A stretch of 64,000 nucleotides of DNA from Charina bottae (GCA_023362775.1 JALMGJ010000001.1:96213501-96277500), one strand, 5' to 3'; positions 34,438 through 46,888 are shown, numbered from the stretch's first letter. Made by a program: numbers and translations. Notes: generated from the letters alone by a model not told the origin.

Positions 34438-34979
34438 GGTGCTCTCCTCCTGCTTCTTGGTTCACCTCAGCCAAGGAGGCAAAGTTTAAAAAAAAACCCA
34501 AAAACGGAAGACTGCAACAGAAGACGGTGCAATACTAGTGAGGTGCAGGTGGCAAATTTGGGGAAATTATAGGCTGCGGTGATGGGCGGAGTTTTACAGA
34601 GGCCATCCAGTCTGAACAGACAGGGAGGCTCAAACCTGTTCCCCAGGATTCCTTCTCCTCCTCCTCCTCTTCTTTGAAGAAGGATTGTCATCCTGGCAGA
34701 AGTGAGTTTCTCCAATCCTGTCTCACCAATAAATCCCAGCCAGGAAAGGAAGTTACAGCCTGGGATGAGAAGCAAAGAGTCAGAACAGAAGGTTTCCCCA
34801 TCTTGTTCTTTGCTGAAGCATTTCTAAGCTGATCCAAATGTCTCATCCTTACTAAGAGCATAGGAATTGCTCTGCAAGTCTAAACCAACATTCCTTCTAG
34901 CTCAACTTCCTGTTTCCAACAGTGATTGGCCAGATGCTTCAGGGCAATGCAGAAGGAAGTCTTGCACTGATGATATTAA
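34438..34979 (-). promoter_or_regulatory. CLDN4 upstream region
   Basis: About 0.5 kb between the CLDN4 start and the first repeat. An oligo-T (minus strand) and a GGAGGA-rich stretch (CCTCCTCC on plus at about 34655) are present. No TATA or CCAAT box was found, so promoter assignment rests on position only. Confidence 0.35.
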
Positions 34980-35335
34980 AGGTCCACTAAAAAGGTAAAA
35001 GTTCCCCACACACATTTGTGCAGTCGTGTCCGACTCTAGGGGCCGGTGCTCATCTCCGTTTGTTAGCTGAAGAGCCAGCGTTATCCGAAGACGTTTCCAC
35101 GGTCATGTGGCCGCATGATGTGCGTGGAACGCTGTTACCATCCCACCAAAGTGGTACCTATTTATCTACTTGCATTTGCATGCTTTCAAATTGCTAGGTT
35201 GGCAAGAGCTGGGGCTAGTGCAGGAGCTCACTCCGTCACATGGGGCTAGGGATTTGAACCTCCGACCTTGAGATCTTCCGATCAAGCCTGCCATCTTACC
35301 CGCTGAGCCGCCACGCCCCTAAAGGTCCATTACTT
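34980..35335 (-). mobile_element. Sauria-type SINE
   Basis: Third copy of the family at 746-1104, minus orientation, tRNA-like head near 35321 and BovB-like tail near 34992. Flanked by TAAAGGTCCACTA on the left and TAAAGGTCCATTA on the right, an almost exact 13-bp target duplication. Confidence 0.88.
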
Positions 35336-35350
35336 CTAGACAACCTACCT

Positions 35351-36146
35351 CAACCTACCTCAAAAAGTTGTTGTGGGGAAAATGGTAGGGATTCCTATGT
35401 GAATAGCCTTGTGTTCTCAGAGAAAGGTGAGCAAATCCTCCTCCTCCTCCTCCTCCTCCTCCTCCTCCTCCTCCTCCTCGCAACAGTTTGCGATGTTGTG
35501 ACCTGTAGCAGAAAGAAAATTTGCAAAGGGAACTGACTTGTGGTTCTATCAATGGCCACCAGGTTAGGATAATTGACTGGAATCTCTTTGTCTAAAGGTC
35601 CACTACTTCTAGACCAGAGCTTTCCAAACTTTTCATGTTGGTGACACACTTTTTAGACATGCATCATTTCGCGACACACTGTTACAGCAGGGCATCATTT
35701 CACGACACACTCTTACAGCAGGGCACAAGGCAGGCACTAGGACCTGTGCGGAATCACAGCAGGTTTGGAGGCAGCAAGGCACAAGGCAGGCACTAGGACC
35801 AGCATGGAATCCTGGCAGGGTTCGGAGGCAGCAGCAGCCGCGACACACCCAGACACTGCAGCCGACACACTAACGTGTCCCGACACACTAACGTGTCCCG
35901 ACACACGGTTTGGAAAGCTCTGTTCTAGACAAAGAGATTCCAGTCAATTATCCTAACCTGGTGGCCATCGATAGAACCACAAGTCAGTTCCCTTTGCAAA
36001 TTTTCTGTCTGCTACAGGTCACAACATCACAAACTGTTGAGAGGAGGAGGAGGAGGAGGAGGAGGCTCCCCTTTCTCTGAGAACACAAGGCTATTCACAT
36101 AGGAATCCCTACCGTTTTCCCCAGAACAACTTTTTGAGGTAGGTTG
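35351..36146. repeat. Long inverted repeat, arms about 244 and 220 bp
   Basis: The left arm (35351-35594) and right arm (about 35927-36146) are reverse complements with only scattered differences (for example ATCAATGGCC against ATCGATGGCC). They differ mainly in the trinucleotide tract: the (CCT)n at 35436-35479 is longer than the (AGG)n at 36040-36065. The original spacer was about 25 bp; a hAT family B element now occupies the centre. Confidence 0.92.
35607..35930. mobile_element. hAT element, family B, at the centre of the inverted repeat
   Basis: Element 35615-35922 with CAGAGCTTTCC termini; TTCTAGAC is exactly duplicated at 35607-35614 and 35923-35930. Its interior has two GACACACT-containing units and two GGCACAAGGCAGGCACTAGG units. 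Confidence 0.93.
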
Positions 36147-37931
36147 GAATGGGAGGAACTGACCCAGTGTCACTTGGTGATCTCCATGGTCAAGAGGAGA
36201 CTCCATCTTGGCTGTCCTTAATCCAAGTCTAGCGCTGTGGTGCTTGCCTTTAGGATGCCCTTGAAGTGCAGAGCTGCTCTCTAGTCTCCACCCAGTGCAA
36301 TCCTGTTCAGCATGGAAGCATTCTTCCCTTCCCACACCCTCCTTTGCAATTCAGAAAGGACGGTCCTGCTTCAGGTGCTGCTTCCAGTCAGACTGCTGTG
36401 AGGGCATCCACAGATGATCACCTCACCCTTTGAGGATGCGATGTCCACAAGCAGCTGGGCTACACCCCTGAGAGCACCAAACTGGTTGAGCAGCAAAGGT
36501 TGCAACACCACAAGTCTTGTGGAAATAGAGGGGGAGAAATTACAGGCAGGTTTCAGTCCACAACAGCATCTATTCTCTCACAAACGTGTTTAGGATGGCA
36601 ATCTGAGTCTTCATGAGAATCTTTTGAGGGAATTAACTTCAGCTTTCGTGCAGTGCAAGAGTCACTTCATTCTTTTCACCCAGATTTCACAAAAGGAACA
36701 TATGCATGGTATTGTCACTTGTGAGTACTACAAACAGGGTGAAATGAACAGATTTCTCAACAGCTTGCATGGAAAGTTTCAAGCAGGAACTGATCAAGCT
36801 GATACAACATTGCTGTTCTTTTTTCAGCATGTGCTTCAGGTGTTTTGCCTTGGAAGAAAGTGTGGAGGCTAAATTGATGGGTTCCTGCGATGCAGCCAAC
36901 TGTAAAGCCCTCCACCTTTTTTACATATGTCATGTATGTGACACACATAAAACAAGTAGGGCTTGATCATATTGTCATGGCCATCATCTTGACTTTTTTG
37001 ACTCCTCCCTGCAGACATCTCTGTGTTGCCCAAATAAGGCCCTTAAAGAGCCCAGTTTGCTTCTACATGATGTGCGAAAATAATCTGTCCCTTTTGCTGA
37101 AAAATCCAGTAATTTTAAAATTGGGTAATATCATTTACATAATCCTGGGGCTATCAGAGTATTTTGCCAGGACCTGCCTCTCTTTGGTCCGGGAATAACC
37201 TTGGATTATCTCAGAGCCAAACTACTTACTACAGTAGTGGGAAATCTGTAGAATTATGGCATTCCATGGAAAAACAATAGCTTAGGAATCACATTAGGTA
37301 AAGTAGATAAGTGGCATGGGGCTGGTGGGTGCTTGGGGGACAGAAGTTGACTATCCCATCCACCAAGGTTGCTTTCCCAGTCAGATTTTCATTTAATGTT
37401 GTTGATGAGCTATAACATCAAGAAATCATCAGAAGAATCTTCTCGGACATTTGTATTTTGATCCTCAGCTTCCTTCTTCTCCTGCAATCAGGGATGATTT
37501 TCGCAGTCTTTTCCAATCTTTCTTTCTATGATCCTTTGATCTTAATCAAAATATCAAGAAGTGATATCCCAACAGCTTTCATTTTACCAAATTAATGGGG
37601 AGAAAGTAACTTTAAACCAACAGTACCTGACAGGGTTCCCATGAACACAATCTACTGACAGACTTACTGCCCTCTGGTAGCAGAATATAATTTAATATTA
37701 TTTAATTAAAATTAAATGGGACGTCAGTATTTAAGACAATTTGCTAGTGTCTAATAACGTGTTTATTTCTAAGAGTACCTCTAGGCCTCATATAGCCCAC
37801 TAGGCATTCTAGAAAAATAAAAATGGATGGGAGGTGGCTGTAACCCAGAGCTTTGCTTGAATGTATGCCCACAAATATAGGAAAAAGTCAAAGACTGTAT
37901 TCACACAACATACTTAATCAGGATAGTTAAA
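36147..37931. other. CLDN4-CLDN3 intergenic, first part
   Basis: A family D fragment at about 36975-37030 (GCCATCATCTTGACTTTTTTG). Otherwise AT-rich, unclassified sequence without supported genes. Confidence 0.4.
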
Positions 37932-38212
37932 GACTAGAACAGTGCTTCCCAAAGTGCCGCCGTTGGCAACACACCAACGGCGGCGGCGGCGCACAGGGGG
38001 GCGGGGGCGTGCACGGCGGCGGGGGCGTGCATGGTGGCGGCGGCAGCAGCAGCGGCCTCCGCTAAAACGTGGAAGCGCTGATGGCGCACCGCTGCCGCCG
38101 CCGCCATTCACACCCCTGCTGCTGCTTCCGGGTTGTGTGGCGACACACCAGACTGTGTGTTGCGACACACTAAAGTGTCACGACACACAGTTTGGAAAGC
38201 TGTGGACTAGAG
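37932..38212. mobile_element. hAT element, family B, with GCG-rich interior
   Basis: Termini CAGTGCTTCCCAAAG and CAGTTTGGAAAGCTGTG (37940-38204). Flanks GACTAGAA and GACTAGAG match at 7 of 8 positions. The interior is filled with CGG/GCG repeats (about 37975-38105), giving an isolated CpG-dense patch. Confidence 0.82.
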
Positions 38213-38718
38213 GCTGAATTCCTGCAACATACAAAGCTTGGTTGGCATTAACTTTTTCTGTGTGCCTGTGGCTTAGCATGTTTTGTAAACTCAGCCCATT
38301 TGGTAAGTTTAGAATTCAGTATCTGAATCTACCCCCATGGGTTATGCCATAACTAGGCTAAGCATGTTAACTCTCTCAGTCTGTGAGAGTTTGTAACTTC
38401 CCTGGGTGACTGTTTTCCCCTTTACGGATGCCATTTTTGTATAAACAGGCAAGCTTCCCAGTCACTCTCACGGCTTTTAACAGCTGTTTTATAAGGCAGC
38501 ATGCAATGTGCTGTCAAAATCCCGTGTGTCTTCCTATTCACAAAAATGGCCTACTCCAGCTTAAAATCCTTCTTCCACTACTTATCATAGCCTGGAGTCC
38601 AAATGAACATGGTAAGGAAGAGCAGGGGATGACTAATGTCATACACATCTTGACATCATTTATGTGATGAGCTTATGACATTTTAAACATCATCATGGCT
38701 TCTATCAAACATCTAGGC

Positions 38719-38853
38719 CTGTGTTTTTCAACCTCAGCAACTTTAAGGTGTGTGGACTTCAACTCCTAGAATTCCCCAGCCAGCCATGCTGGCTGGGGAA
38801 TTCTGGGAGTTGAAATCCACACACTTTAAAGTTGCCAAGTTTGAAAAACACTG
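38719..38853. mobile_element. hAT foldback element, family A
   Basis: Both arms present around CCAGCCATGCTGGC. The first terminal bases are altered and no clean target duplication remains. Confidence 0.8.
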
Positions 38854-39424
38854 TCCCATATCAATGCAATATTTACTGTAAATATGCGAAGTCTGCGCTT
38901 GCCTGTGCTAGGAAAAGGCTAACTGTTCCCCCAGCTCCTTTCTTTTCCCAACAAAACTCCATCTGCATATCTGTGCCGGGGTGGGTTGGGGGCAGAATAA
39001 AACATAAACCCCACCGGAGTTGCTGCAGGTGCATCTCTGCTTAGCAACTAATCGGGTAGCCCAGCTTGATTTCCTGGAGGACTTATGGCTGAGCCATTCC
39101 AGCTCTGCAAAACTGATAAGCCGTGTTGTAGCCCTTCAGATGTTTCTCTCCACCCAGCATCTCCGCCCAGAGGTTGTAATTCAGCAACCTCTAGAAACTA
39201 GCATATGCTCCACTTGTGTATTGTTGCTAAGAAAACCGTATGGCCACCATGAGGAATTGAGCTGGATTTAGGAAATCTTTATCTTTAAGCTGCTTATTCA
39301 GGACCAAGACACAGCAATGTGTTGTTGCTAGAAAAAAAATCCCTTTCCTTTGACCCCAAGGATTACTAATCTGAACAGGAACCTGGAAGACCACATCCTT
39401 CTTTTAAAACAGCACCAAAGCACT

Positions 39425-39560
39425 GATCATAGAAGCATTGGATTGAAAGGGACCTTAGGGGTCTTCTAGTCCAATTCCCCACACAGGGCAGGTATCCACA
39501 GACCATCACAGGCAAATTTTGGAGATCAAAGCGCTGCAAATCCCTAGAAAAATCTAATGG
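39425..39560 (-). mobile_element. CR1-like LINE 3' end
   Basis: Plus-strand ATCATAGAAGCATTGG, then GGGACCTTAGGGGTCTTCTAG and TCCAATTCCCCACACAGGGC, is the reverse complement of a CR1/L3 3' terminus. Confidence 0.65.
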
Positions 39561-39719
39561 CAAGAGCAGTTTGAGAGTAGAATCAATGAGCCAGAGAGCT
39601 GGTGGACATATTCAAACAAAGGCAAAATAGCCCTCTGTCTGGAATGCTTTAATTTGCATTCTGCAATTCAATAAGGTTGGGCTCAGTTGCTTCCAAAGCT
39701 TTTTCCACTCTACTATTCT

Positions 39720-39955
39720 TTGCCTGCATTCATGTAACATACTTAATCTAGTTACTGAATCCATCCATTTTCTTGGTTTGTATAATACAGTGAACCATGA
39801 CATTGGTTAGGTGCACTGAGTATTCTGAGTTTGTATAATACACCTAACCACAAAAAACAAACCAAGGTTAAGACCAACTAACCTTGGCGTATTGAGGGTA
39901 TACAGCTGCTGTTCTTTAACTGACCTGGGTAAAGGTGTGTTATGAATACAGCCTT
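39720..39955. repeat. Copy of a dispersed repeat with ACATACTTAATC-type termini
   Basis: CTGCATTCATGTAACATACTT on the left is opposed by GTGTGTTATGAATACAGCC on the right, an imperfect inverted pair. Similar words occur near 20885-21060, 23560-23740, 30655-30840, 37885-37925 and 61502-61680. Confidence 0.4.
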
Positions 39956-40483
39956 AGTATATAGCCTGAGTCCATTCAGTTTATTGACACAGAATCATAT
40001 CGCACATGTACTAATGATCGAGCAGTGATGTCTGAGAACCACCAACCAAAGCATATCAACACAGGGCACCTCCTCCCAGTCATATTCCAAAGGGAAGGGG
40101 AACTGAGGACAGAGATTTGGGAGTTGTGGGTAGGGATATTGAGGGAAGGTTGGAGTTCTAGCCCTGGAAAACTTCCACCTGTCAGAATGAAAGCTTTATG
40201 GGTGTATATTTAATTCCAGGGAAGGCAAGGATTAGCAACCTATTGATACACATTGTAATAGTAATGGAATCTGTTTACAACCCATTTTGTTATTTAATCA
40301 AAATTAATTCAATTCTTTGTTTAAATGTTTACAAAGTGACTGCTGTTCTTTATCTTCCCCACGTTCCATCTAGACATGTTACCTCATCTATATAGAAATA
40401 AAGGAGAAAACAACAAACTTCCAGACTGGGAAAGGGTTTGATGGCAGCTGCAAAAGCAAAAGATTATTTGAGGTTAAAAGGAG

Positions 40484-40564
<81 letters not shown>

Positions 40565-40665
40565 TTTCTTCCTTCCTTCCTTCCTTCCTTCCTTCCTTCT
40601 TCCTCCTCCTTCCTTCCTTCCTTCCTTCCTTCCTTCCTTCCTCCCTCCCTCCCTCCCTCCCTCCC

Positions 40666-40728
<63 letters not shown>
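40484..40728. repeat. Polypyrimidine tract (TTTC)n(TTCC)n(CTCC)n(TTTC)n
   Basis: About 245 bp of uninterrupted pyrimidine on the plus strand, with blocks of TTTC, TTCC, CTCC and TTTC again. Confidence 0.97.
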
Positions 40729-40864
40729 ACAATTTATCTACTGTTGCTTCAATCCTCATGTATTTTAGGGAATTTAAAGAACCATAAGAATCAAAATTAC
40801 ATTTTAAAATCTCAATAACAAAAACATAACAAGTAATATGATATAATAAGAAAAATATAGACAA

Positions 40865-40946
40865 AGGAAGGAAGGAAGGAAGGAAGGAAGGAAGGAAGGA
40901 AGGAAGGAAGGAAGGAAGGAAGGAAGGAAGGAAGGAAGGAAGGAAG
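40865..40946. repeat. (GGAA)n microsatellite
   Basis: About 20 pure GGAA units, complementary to the TTCC blocks 140-280 bp upstream. Confidence 0.97.
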
Positions 40947-41092
40947 ACTAATGTCCCCCCACAACAGGGAGGATGTGCAACCACAGACCTTGCTCCAGCC
41001 TTCTCCAACCTGACTTCTTCCAAATGTATAAAAAAGACAATTCTCAGAATTGCCAGCCAGGTTGGAAAAGTATGGCATAAATCCAAAACAAT

Positions 41093-41094
<2 letters not shown>

Positions 41095-41133
<39 letters not shown>
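41095..41133. repeat. (AAT)n microsatellite
   Basis: About 13 consecutive AAT units. Confidence 0.95.
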
Positions 41134-42513
41134 TTATATGCGACTCCCAGCAACATACTAGATCCTACTAGTGCTACTCAACACTACATTTCCCCCATTA
41201 GTTGAAAATAGGATTTAAAACAAAACCTCCACATCACCAGTAATAAAATGCCATGCTATCCTCCAAGCTGAAAAATCCAAGGGAGACACACCTGAAATGC
41301 TGACTGGCAACCATTTGGGAAGGAGGTCATTGGGGGTCATTGGACCAAGTGAAAAGACAAAGGATGGGAATTCCAGCTAAGCTGTCAACCATGGCACTGC
41401 CTACCATGAGCTAAAATAAAATGAGCATTTTAGCTTATTATTTACAGCTCTCTAATAGAAAACAAACTCTAGAAACCAGCTGCATGTTTGAGGCCCTTAC
41501 CTGAAATAGCAAATACACAGCATTCATTTTAGGAATGTACAATTGCAGTTGTTTCTGGCATGGTCAGGTATCATACTTCAGTGCAGGAATGTGAAGTATA
41601 AGCAGGTGGCTCTCCCCCCACCCCCACCCCCAAGCAGGGAAAGGCAGAAAAGGATTGGTTGCTCTTTGTCCTTCATCTCTGACCAAAATGCCAGGAAAGA
41701 TTTGCACAGGCCATTTCCAGTCATGGCCCTGTTACTAAGGAGCGCGTGATGGCGAATGGGCTTCTCTGAAATGGGATGGTAGTACTTTCCCACCCCTATT
41801 TCAACCACTCCACTTTTCTTCCTTTTATGCTACCATATCCAATTAGATTTGTTTTAACCTGAAAAAAAATCTAACCTCGTCCTCTTGCTTCTTGAAGCCC
41901 CAAATTGCAAGCTGTAGGCACGTGTCAGCCATCATAGGAAAAAGAAAACACAACCTGTAAACACTTTAATGTGGATTTTATTTACTTTGTGTTTGTAATT
42001 GCTTTAATTGCACTGGTTTTAATGTTCTTCTCTTTTGGTGCTAACTGCCCTAAGCATCCTTGTCAGATAGAAAGGCAGGATAGACTTCTACGCAATAATT
42101 ACAACAACAGTTTGATGTTCAGCAGTGAGAACATGGAATTTCAGAAGGAGCACACTTCAAGGCACTCTTAGGTTCATCTGGCATTCACCATAAGCACCAC
42201 TTCAGGGTGACTCTGGCTTCATATTTCAATTAGGACTTTCCATCAATAAAAGCAGGGAACGCAACTTCTATCCAACAGTTCAAGGACTGCAACAAGTGTT
42301 GTGCAGCATGCCGTGGCTGCACTCCAAAGGTGGGCGCAGACAGGCCAGGCCTATGTTCAGGTGTGTCTGGTGGGGTCAAAAAAGTCAAGATGGCATCTGC
42401 AATAATATTATTGATCCCTGTAAAATTATCACTGCCACCCAGTTAAAAAATAAAAAAATAAAAAACCAGCTCTGAAAATTTCAGCTCTGTTCACTCCTGG
42501 GGAGCAACAAGTG

Positions 42514-42648
42514 CCTTAGCTTAGTGTTTTTCAACCTTGGCAACTTTAAGATGTGTGGACTTCAACTCCCAGAATTCCCCAGGCAGCATTTTAGGAGTTG
42601 AAGTCTACATATCTTAAAATTGCTAAGTTTAAAAGCACTGCCTTAGAT
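42514..42648. mobile_element. hAT foldback element, family A
   Basis: Element 42522-42640. Flanks CCTTAGCT and CCTTAGAT match at 7 of 8 positions. The centre is reduced and the right arm diverged. Confidence 0.82.
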
Positions 42649-42845
42649 GGAGTTCTTGGGGTTCGTGCATGGCTCGCAGGCTGCCAGTTGTCTAGCTTAG
42701 AGCACTGTATGAACCCAGCCATATTTGGTTTACAGTATTCAAAACTTGGTTAAACAAAAATGGCTTAGCTGCTAAGTCTGATGTGCAAATCAGGCCACTG
42801 AAAAAAAAGCAATGCATATTTATTTATCTATCATCAGATAGATAG

Positions 42846-42846
<1 letters not shown>

Positions 42847-42907
<61 letters not shown>
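42847..42907. repeat. (ATCT)n microsatellite
   Basis: About 15 ATCT units, directly adjoining the tail of a minus-strand L2-like element, from whose 3' end it may have grown. Confidence 0.95.
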
Positions 42908-43480
42908 AACTTTTTATCACCGCCCATCTCCCCCTCAAGGAGAGACCCTGGGCGGTTTACAATAAAAACAAAATTTAAAATTCAATACAAACTATCAATA
43001 ATACAAATAGAAGATAGAAATATAAAATACAATAAAATCCAGATGGTGGTAAATTCTACTTCAGTCCGTAAGTGTATAAAGAGCCGGTCTAGGGCACCAG
43101 CCATCCCCAAGAGTGACTATTCCCCTCCCCGCCCCAGGCACGATGGCAAAACCAGGTCTTCAGTTTTTTAAGGAGTCCAGGAGAGAGGGGGCTTGCCTCA
43201 CCTCCGGGGGAAGAATGTTCACAGAGACTCGCATGTTTGTTTTTCGGCTGGGAATTTTAACAGGTAAATAGGTTCTGTGAGGGTCTTTGAGGCATAAGGC
43301 ATCCAGATGCTCTTTAACCACCCCCACCCCCAAATGCAAAATAGGGCCACCAGATTTGTCCTCAGTAACTGTGGAGAAGCTGATCCTGGCAGGCTCTTGA
43401 AGTTCCTGCACCACTCTTTTGTACCCCTGAATTAAAGCAATTAAGAGGCTTAAGGGATTTGGCATCAAAACAACACCAAG
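42908..43480 (-). mobile_element. L2-like LINE 3' region
   Basis: The tail TATCACCGCCCATCTCC..GGGCGGTTTACAAT is at 42913-42962. Farther right, the minus-strand frame 43160-43483 ends in NILPPEVRQAPSLLDSLKN, like the pol C-terminus of the same element class. Confidence 0.55.
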
Positions 43481-43689
43481 CACCAGACTTATTTGCCACG
43501 ATGTCTTTAAGCCTCACAAAGGTCCTCTTGGTTCCTAGTGTGGTGGAAAAACTCCCTTCTAAAGAAAGCCAAATGACTGGAGAATAAAGTTCCAGATAAA
43601 ACCAGTTTCTTTATTCAGCTAGCAAAGAAACACAATGATCATCAGGCTTCCAGCAAGCAAGGCCAGGCTAGAATGGTGGGCAGAAGGTT

Positions 43690-43826
43690 ACCGCATGGAG
43701 GGGTTTCTTCCCCTCCACTGGAGGTTTTTGAACAGAGGCTAGATAGTCATCAGTGAACTTCGCGGTGTGCAGGGGGTTGGACTTGATGACCTCTTAGGTC
43801 CCATCCAACTCTATGATTCTATGTTA
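43690..43826 (+). mobile_element. CR1 LINE 3' end
   Basis: GGTTTTTGAACAGAGGCTAG, TTGGACTTGATGACCTC and terminal ACTCTATGATTCTATG (the CR1 8-mer tail repeat). Confidence 0.85.
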
Positions 43827-44424
43827 GGGCAACACAGATCTCATTTAGGTTCCATCACATTACATCATATTCCTAGGGGTGCAGACTATTGAATAATTGT
43901 TTTACAATCATCAAGGAAGGAAGTAGAAGGTGTCATCTTTTGAGGTGGGGCGGCTGCTGGCCTGGAGAAGAGAAATCACAACACATTGGCCATAGCTTAT
44001 CAAAGGCACAGAGGCTACATAAATTACCCTTCCGAGCTATTGTAACAGTGTGACCCTTCTTGTTCTCTAAACATGGGAGAGCCTGAATGAGTTTATTATC
44101 TTTATCCTTCAGTTGAGAACATCTGATACTACAGTATATATGTTACAAAGCTTCCTTTGGGTACAGGGAACTTGTTACAGTACACAGTAAAAAAAATATG
44201 GGTCTTACCAGTGTCGTGAAGCTTTGCTACTGCCTGGCAGTTTGACCTTGCTTATGTATGAGGTGAGAAGGAAGCTGCGTGGCAAAGAAAGCAGTTTCAT
44301 TTAGGGTTGCAAGTATTGTAGCTTTCTAAGTTCTATGCAATTTTACAAAATTTATTGGGTATACCTTGTAATAGTGTACTACTATACTAGTTTGCCCTCT
44401 GGTAAATTGGTGTTTTGTGACTGC

Positions 44425-44560
44425 TCATGCCCGTCCTGGAAGCCACAGGGTATGGTCAAAAATGTCAAGATGGCGGCTGTGACACACATAGAAAACAGGC
44501 AGAGCTTTGATTGCCCTGTCGCAATCACCATCTTGACTTCTTTGACCATAATCTCTAATG
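44425..44560. mobile_element. hAT-like foldback element, family D, with intact YY1-type core
   Basis: GGTATGGTCAAAAATGTC then AAGATGGCGGCTGTG on the left is opposed by CACCATCTTGACTTC then TTTGACCATA on the right. AAGATGGCGGC matches the YY1 consensus. Element ends and target duplication are not clear here. Confidence 0.6.
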
Positions 44561-44751
44561 AGCCACTTTGTCAATAGACAAGTTTCCTGTGTCAGCCATT
44601 TTGTGAACACAACCGGCACAGTTTTCAAAACATTAAATGTCCCTCTAACCCCAAAACGTTTCCTACCGCTACCTTCAATGTTTCTTCCCCTTTTATTTTT
44701 TCTTTTATTCCCACCTGAAACTGTATTTAACTCAGGTCATAAATTATTATA

Positions 44752-45160
44752 TAGAGAGCTGGACCACAAGGAAGGCTGAGCGAAGGAAGATAGATGCTTT
44801 TGAACTGTGGTGTTGGAGGAAAATTCTGAGAGTGCCTTGGACTGCAAGAAGATCAAACCAGTCCATACTCCAGGAAATAAAGCCAGACTGCTCACTTGAG
44901 GGAATGATATTAAAGGCAAAACTGAAGTACTTTGGCCACATAATGAGAAGACAGGATACCCTGGAGAAGATGCTGATGCTAGGGAAAGTGGAAGGCAAAA
45001 GGAAGAGAGGCCGACCAAGGGCAAGATGGATGGATAATATTCTGGAGGTGACAGACACGACCGTGGGGGAGCTGGGGATGGTGACGGCCGACAGGAAGCT
45101 CTGGCGAGGGCTGGTCCATGAAGTCATGAAGAGTCGGAAGCGACTGAATGAATAAACAAC
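44752..45160 (+). mobile_element. BovB (RTE) LINE 3' end
   Basis: The plus-strand frame 44832-45155 encodes the same C-terminal pol block as 29178-29546, ending with GAAGAGTCGGAAGCGACTG. It is 5'-truncated. Confidence 0.9.
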
Positions 45161-45165
45161 AAAAA

Positions 45166-45519
45166 CCTTTTAGGTTACTGTGTAACCTAAAAGTTAGGTT
45201 GACTGCCTCGTGTGGCGCAGAGTGGTAGGTGGCAGTACTGCAACCGAAACTCTCCCCATGACCTGAGTTTGATCCCAGCGGAAGCTGGTTCTCAGGTAGC
45301 CAGCTCAGGTTGACTCAGCCTTCCATCCTTCTGAGGTCGGTAAAATGAGTACCCAGCTAAGCTGGGGGAAAGGTAATCATGACTGGGGAAGGCAATGGCA
45401 AACCACCCTGCTATAGGTCTGCTTAGAAAACGTCAGTGAAAGCGGCGTCCCTCCAAAGGGTCAGTAATGACTTGGTGCTTGCACAGAGGACCTTTCACTC
45501 ACACACACCTTTTAGGTTA
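45166..45519 (+). mobile_element. tRNA-derived SINE, third type, with 12-bp target duplication
   Basis: The head has GTGGCGCAGAGTGGTAGG (box A) and GAGTTTGATCCCAGC (box B). The body has GAGGTCGGTAAAATGAG and GGGGAAGGCAATGGCAAAC. CCTTTTAGGTTA is repeated exactly at 45166-45177 and 45508-45519. It landed at the 3' end of the BovB copy on its left. Confidence 0.85.
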
Positions 45520-46792
45520 ATGGTGCTCTATAAATAACAATGATTTTATATTTTCACCTATATTTAGTATTTAAAGGATCCTAAACAGATCACAGCAAAG
45601 CATTTCAAGTTCTGAGTCTCACAAAAGAAATGTAAATAATTCTTTAACCCATTTTTTTTTTAAAAGGTCAAGTCAAGCTTCACAGATATATCCATTTAGT
45701 TTCCTGGAAATAGTATGGTAGTGTTTTACTTTTGGCCCAACCACATTTTTACTGGTTTCCCATCTAACTGCTAACAAGGTGTAACTCTGTTTAGCTTTTT
45801 GAGGTCAGACAATGTTAATCTACCATTATCAGTTAAAATCTCAGTTAAGCTTCTGGGTTGTCCCTGTATCCTCTATAGATCATACAGATAAGTAAAGTTT
45901 CATATTTACATTCAGAGTATCATGTGTACTCCCATGCCTAATTTAGATAGGGATAGCTTTAAAAAGTACAGGCAGTAGATAATCACAGCCTGACTCACTT
46001 GTTGACTCATTCATTTAAGAGTTTCACTGGGTGTTAAGATACTTCCCTAACAGTGAAGTTCAAACTTCAAACCCATATACAACATGAGCTGGAAATGAGA
46101 CACCTTTTTGAGTTTTTCTTGAGATGTGTACAATATCTTTGTCATAGAATCAGTCAGCATAACAGGAGGATCTCACTCATGTATGCAAGAGACATAGAGA
46201 CGTTGTTTCATACACACAAAAGGAGGAGGATTTCGAGGCGGCAGCCAATAACATCTCACCCATTTTAACAGAATTGGGTGGTTCACATGCAACAGAATGG
46301 GTGGGTGTTTAAGGGACATCCACTAATTTAACACTCCCGAGATTGGATTTGGAGAATGGTTCCTAGTGGCAGTCTGGAACAATTCTCCGTGTGTACAATG
46401 CAAGCCAGTGTGTTAGTATTTCACTACAAGAAGTAAAAACAATCTCTTGCTAAAGAGTTACATTCTATTAAAGAAGTGGGGTTTGCAACAAAACATTGTG
46501 CACAAAATCATTTGCTAAACGGTCCATCCTACTCCTTTGCTTGTTCTCTGAGCATACTCAGTCCTCATAAAGTTGTTCTAATGTTGACAGTGATGATGAC
46601 TGCCCCTTAAATTATAATAGTACTGGATTATCCCACCCACTCACTGGCCCAGCTTCTGAAAACTCTGGGTTTTCCTACACATATGCTAATATTCCAACCT
46701 GGTTTTCTATAGCCATCTTTTAGGAATATGGATATAAATTCACTACTCAGTGCTCTGCGGTATGTCCTTTTCCAAAATGCATTTCCCCCCCC

Positions 46793-46795
<3 letters not shown>
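45520..46795. other. CLDN4-CLDN3 intergenic, middle part
   Basis: AT-rich, with no repeat or gene I recognise. The small frame 46053-46268 has no family features. Confidence 0.4.

Positions 46796-46883
<88 letters not shown>
46793..46883. repeat. (CT)n(CA)n microsatellite
   Basis: About 27 CT units followed by about 16 AC units. Confidence 0.96.

Positions 46884-46888
<5 letters not shown>

Noticed and set aside
35395..35552. Poly-Gly and poly-Arg frames
   Set aside because: Translations of (CCT)n inside the inverted repeat.
40438..41156. Frames rich in Ser/Phe/Leu/Pro
   Set aside because: Translations of TTTC/TTCC/GGAA microsatellites.
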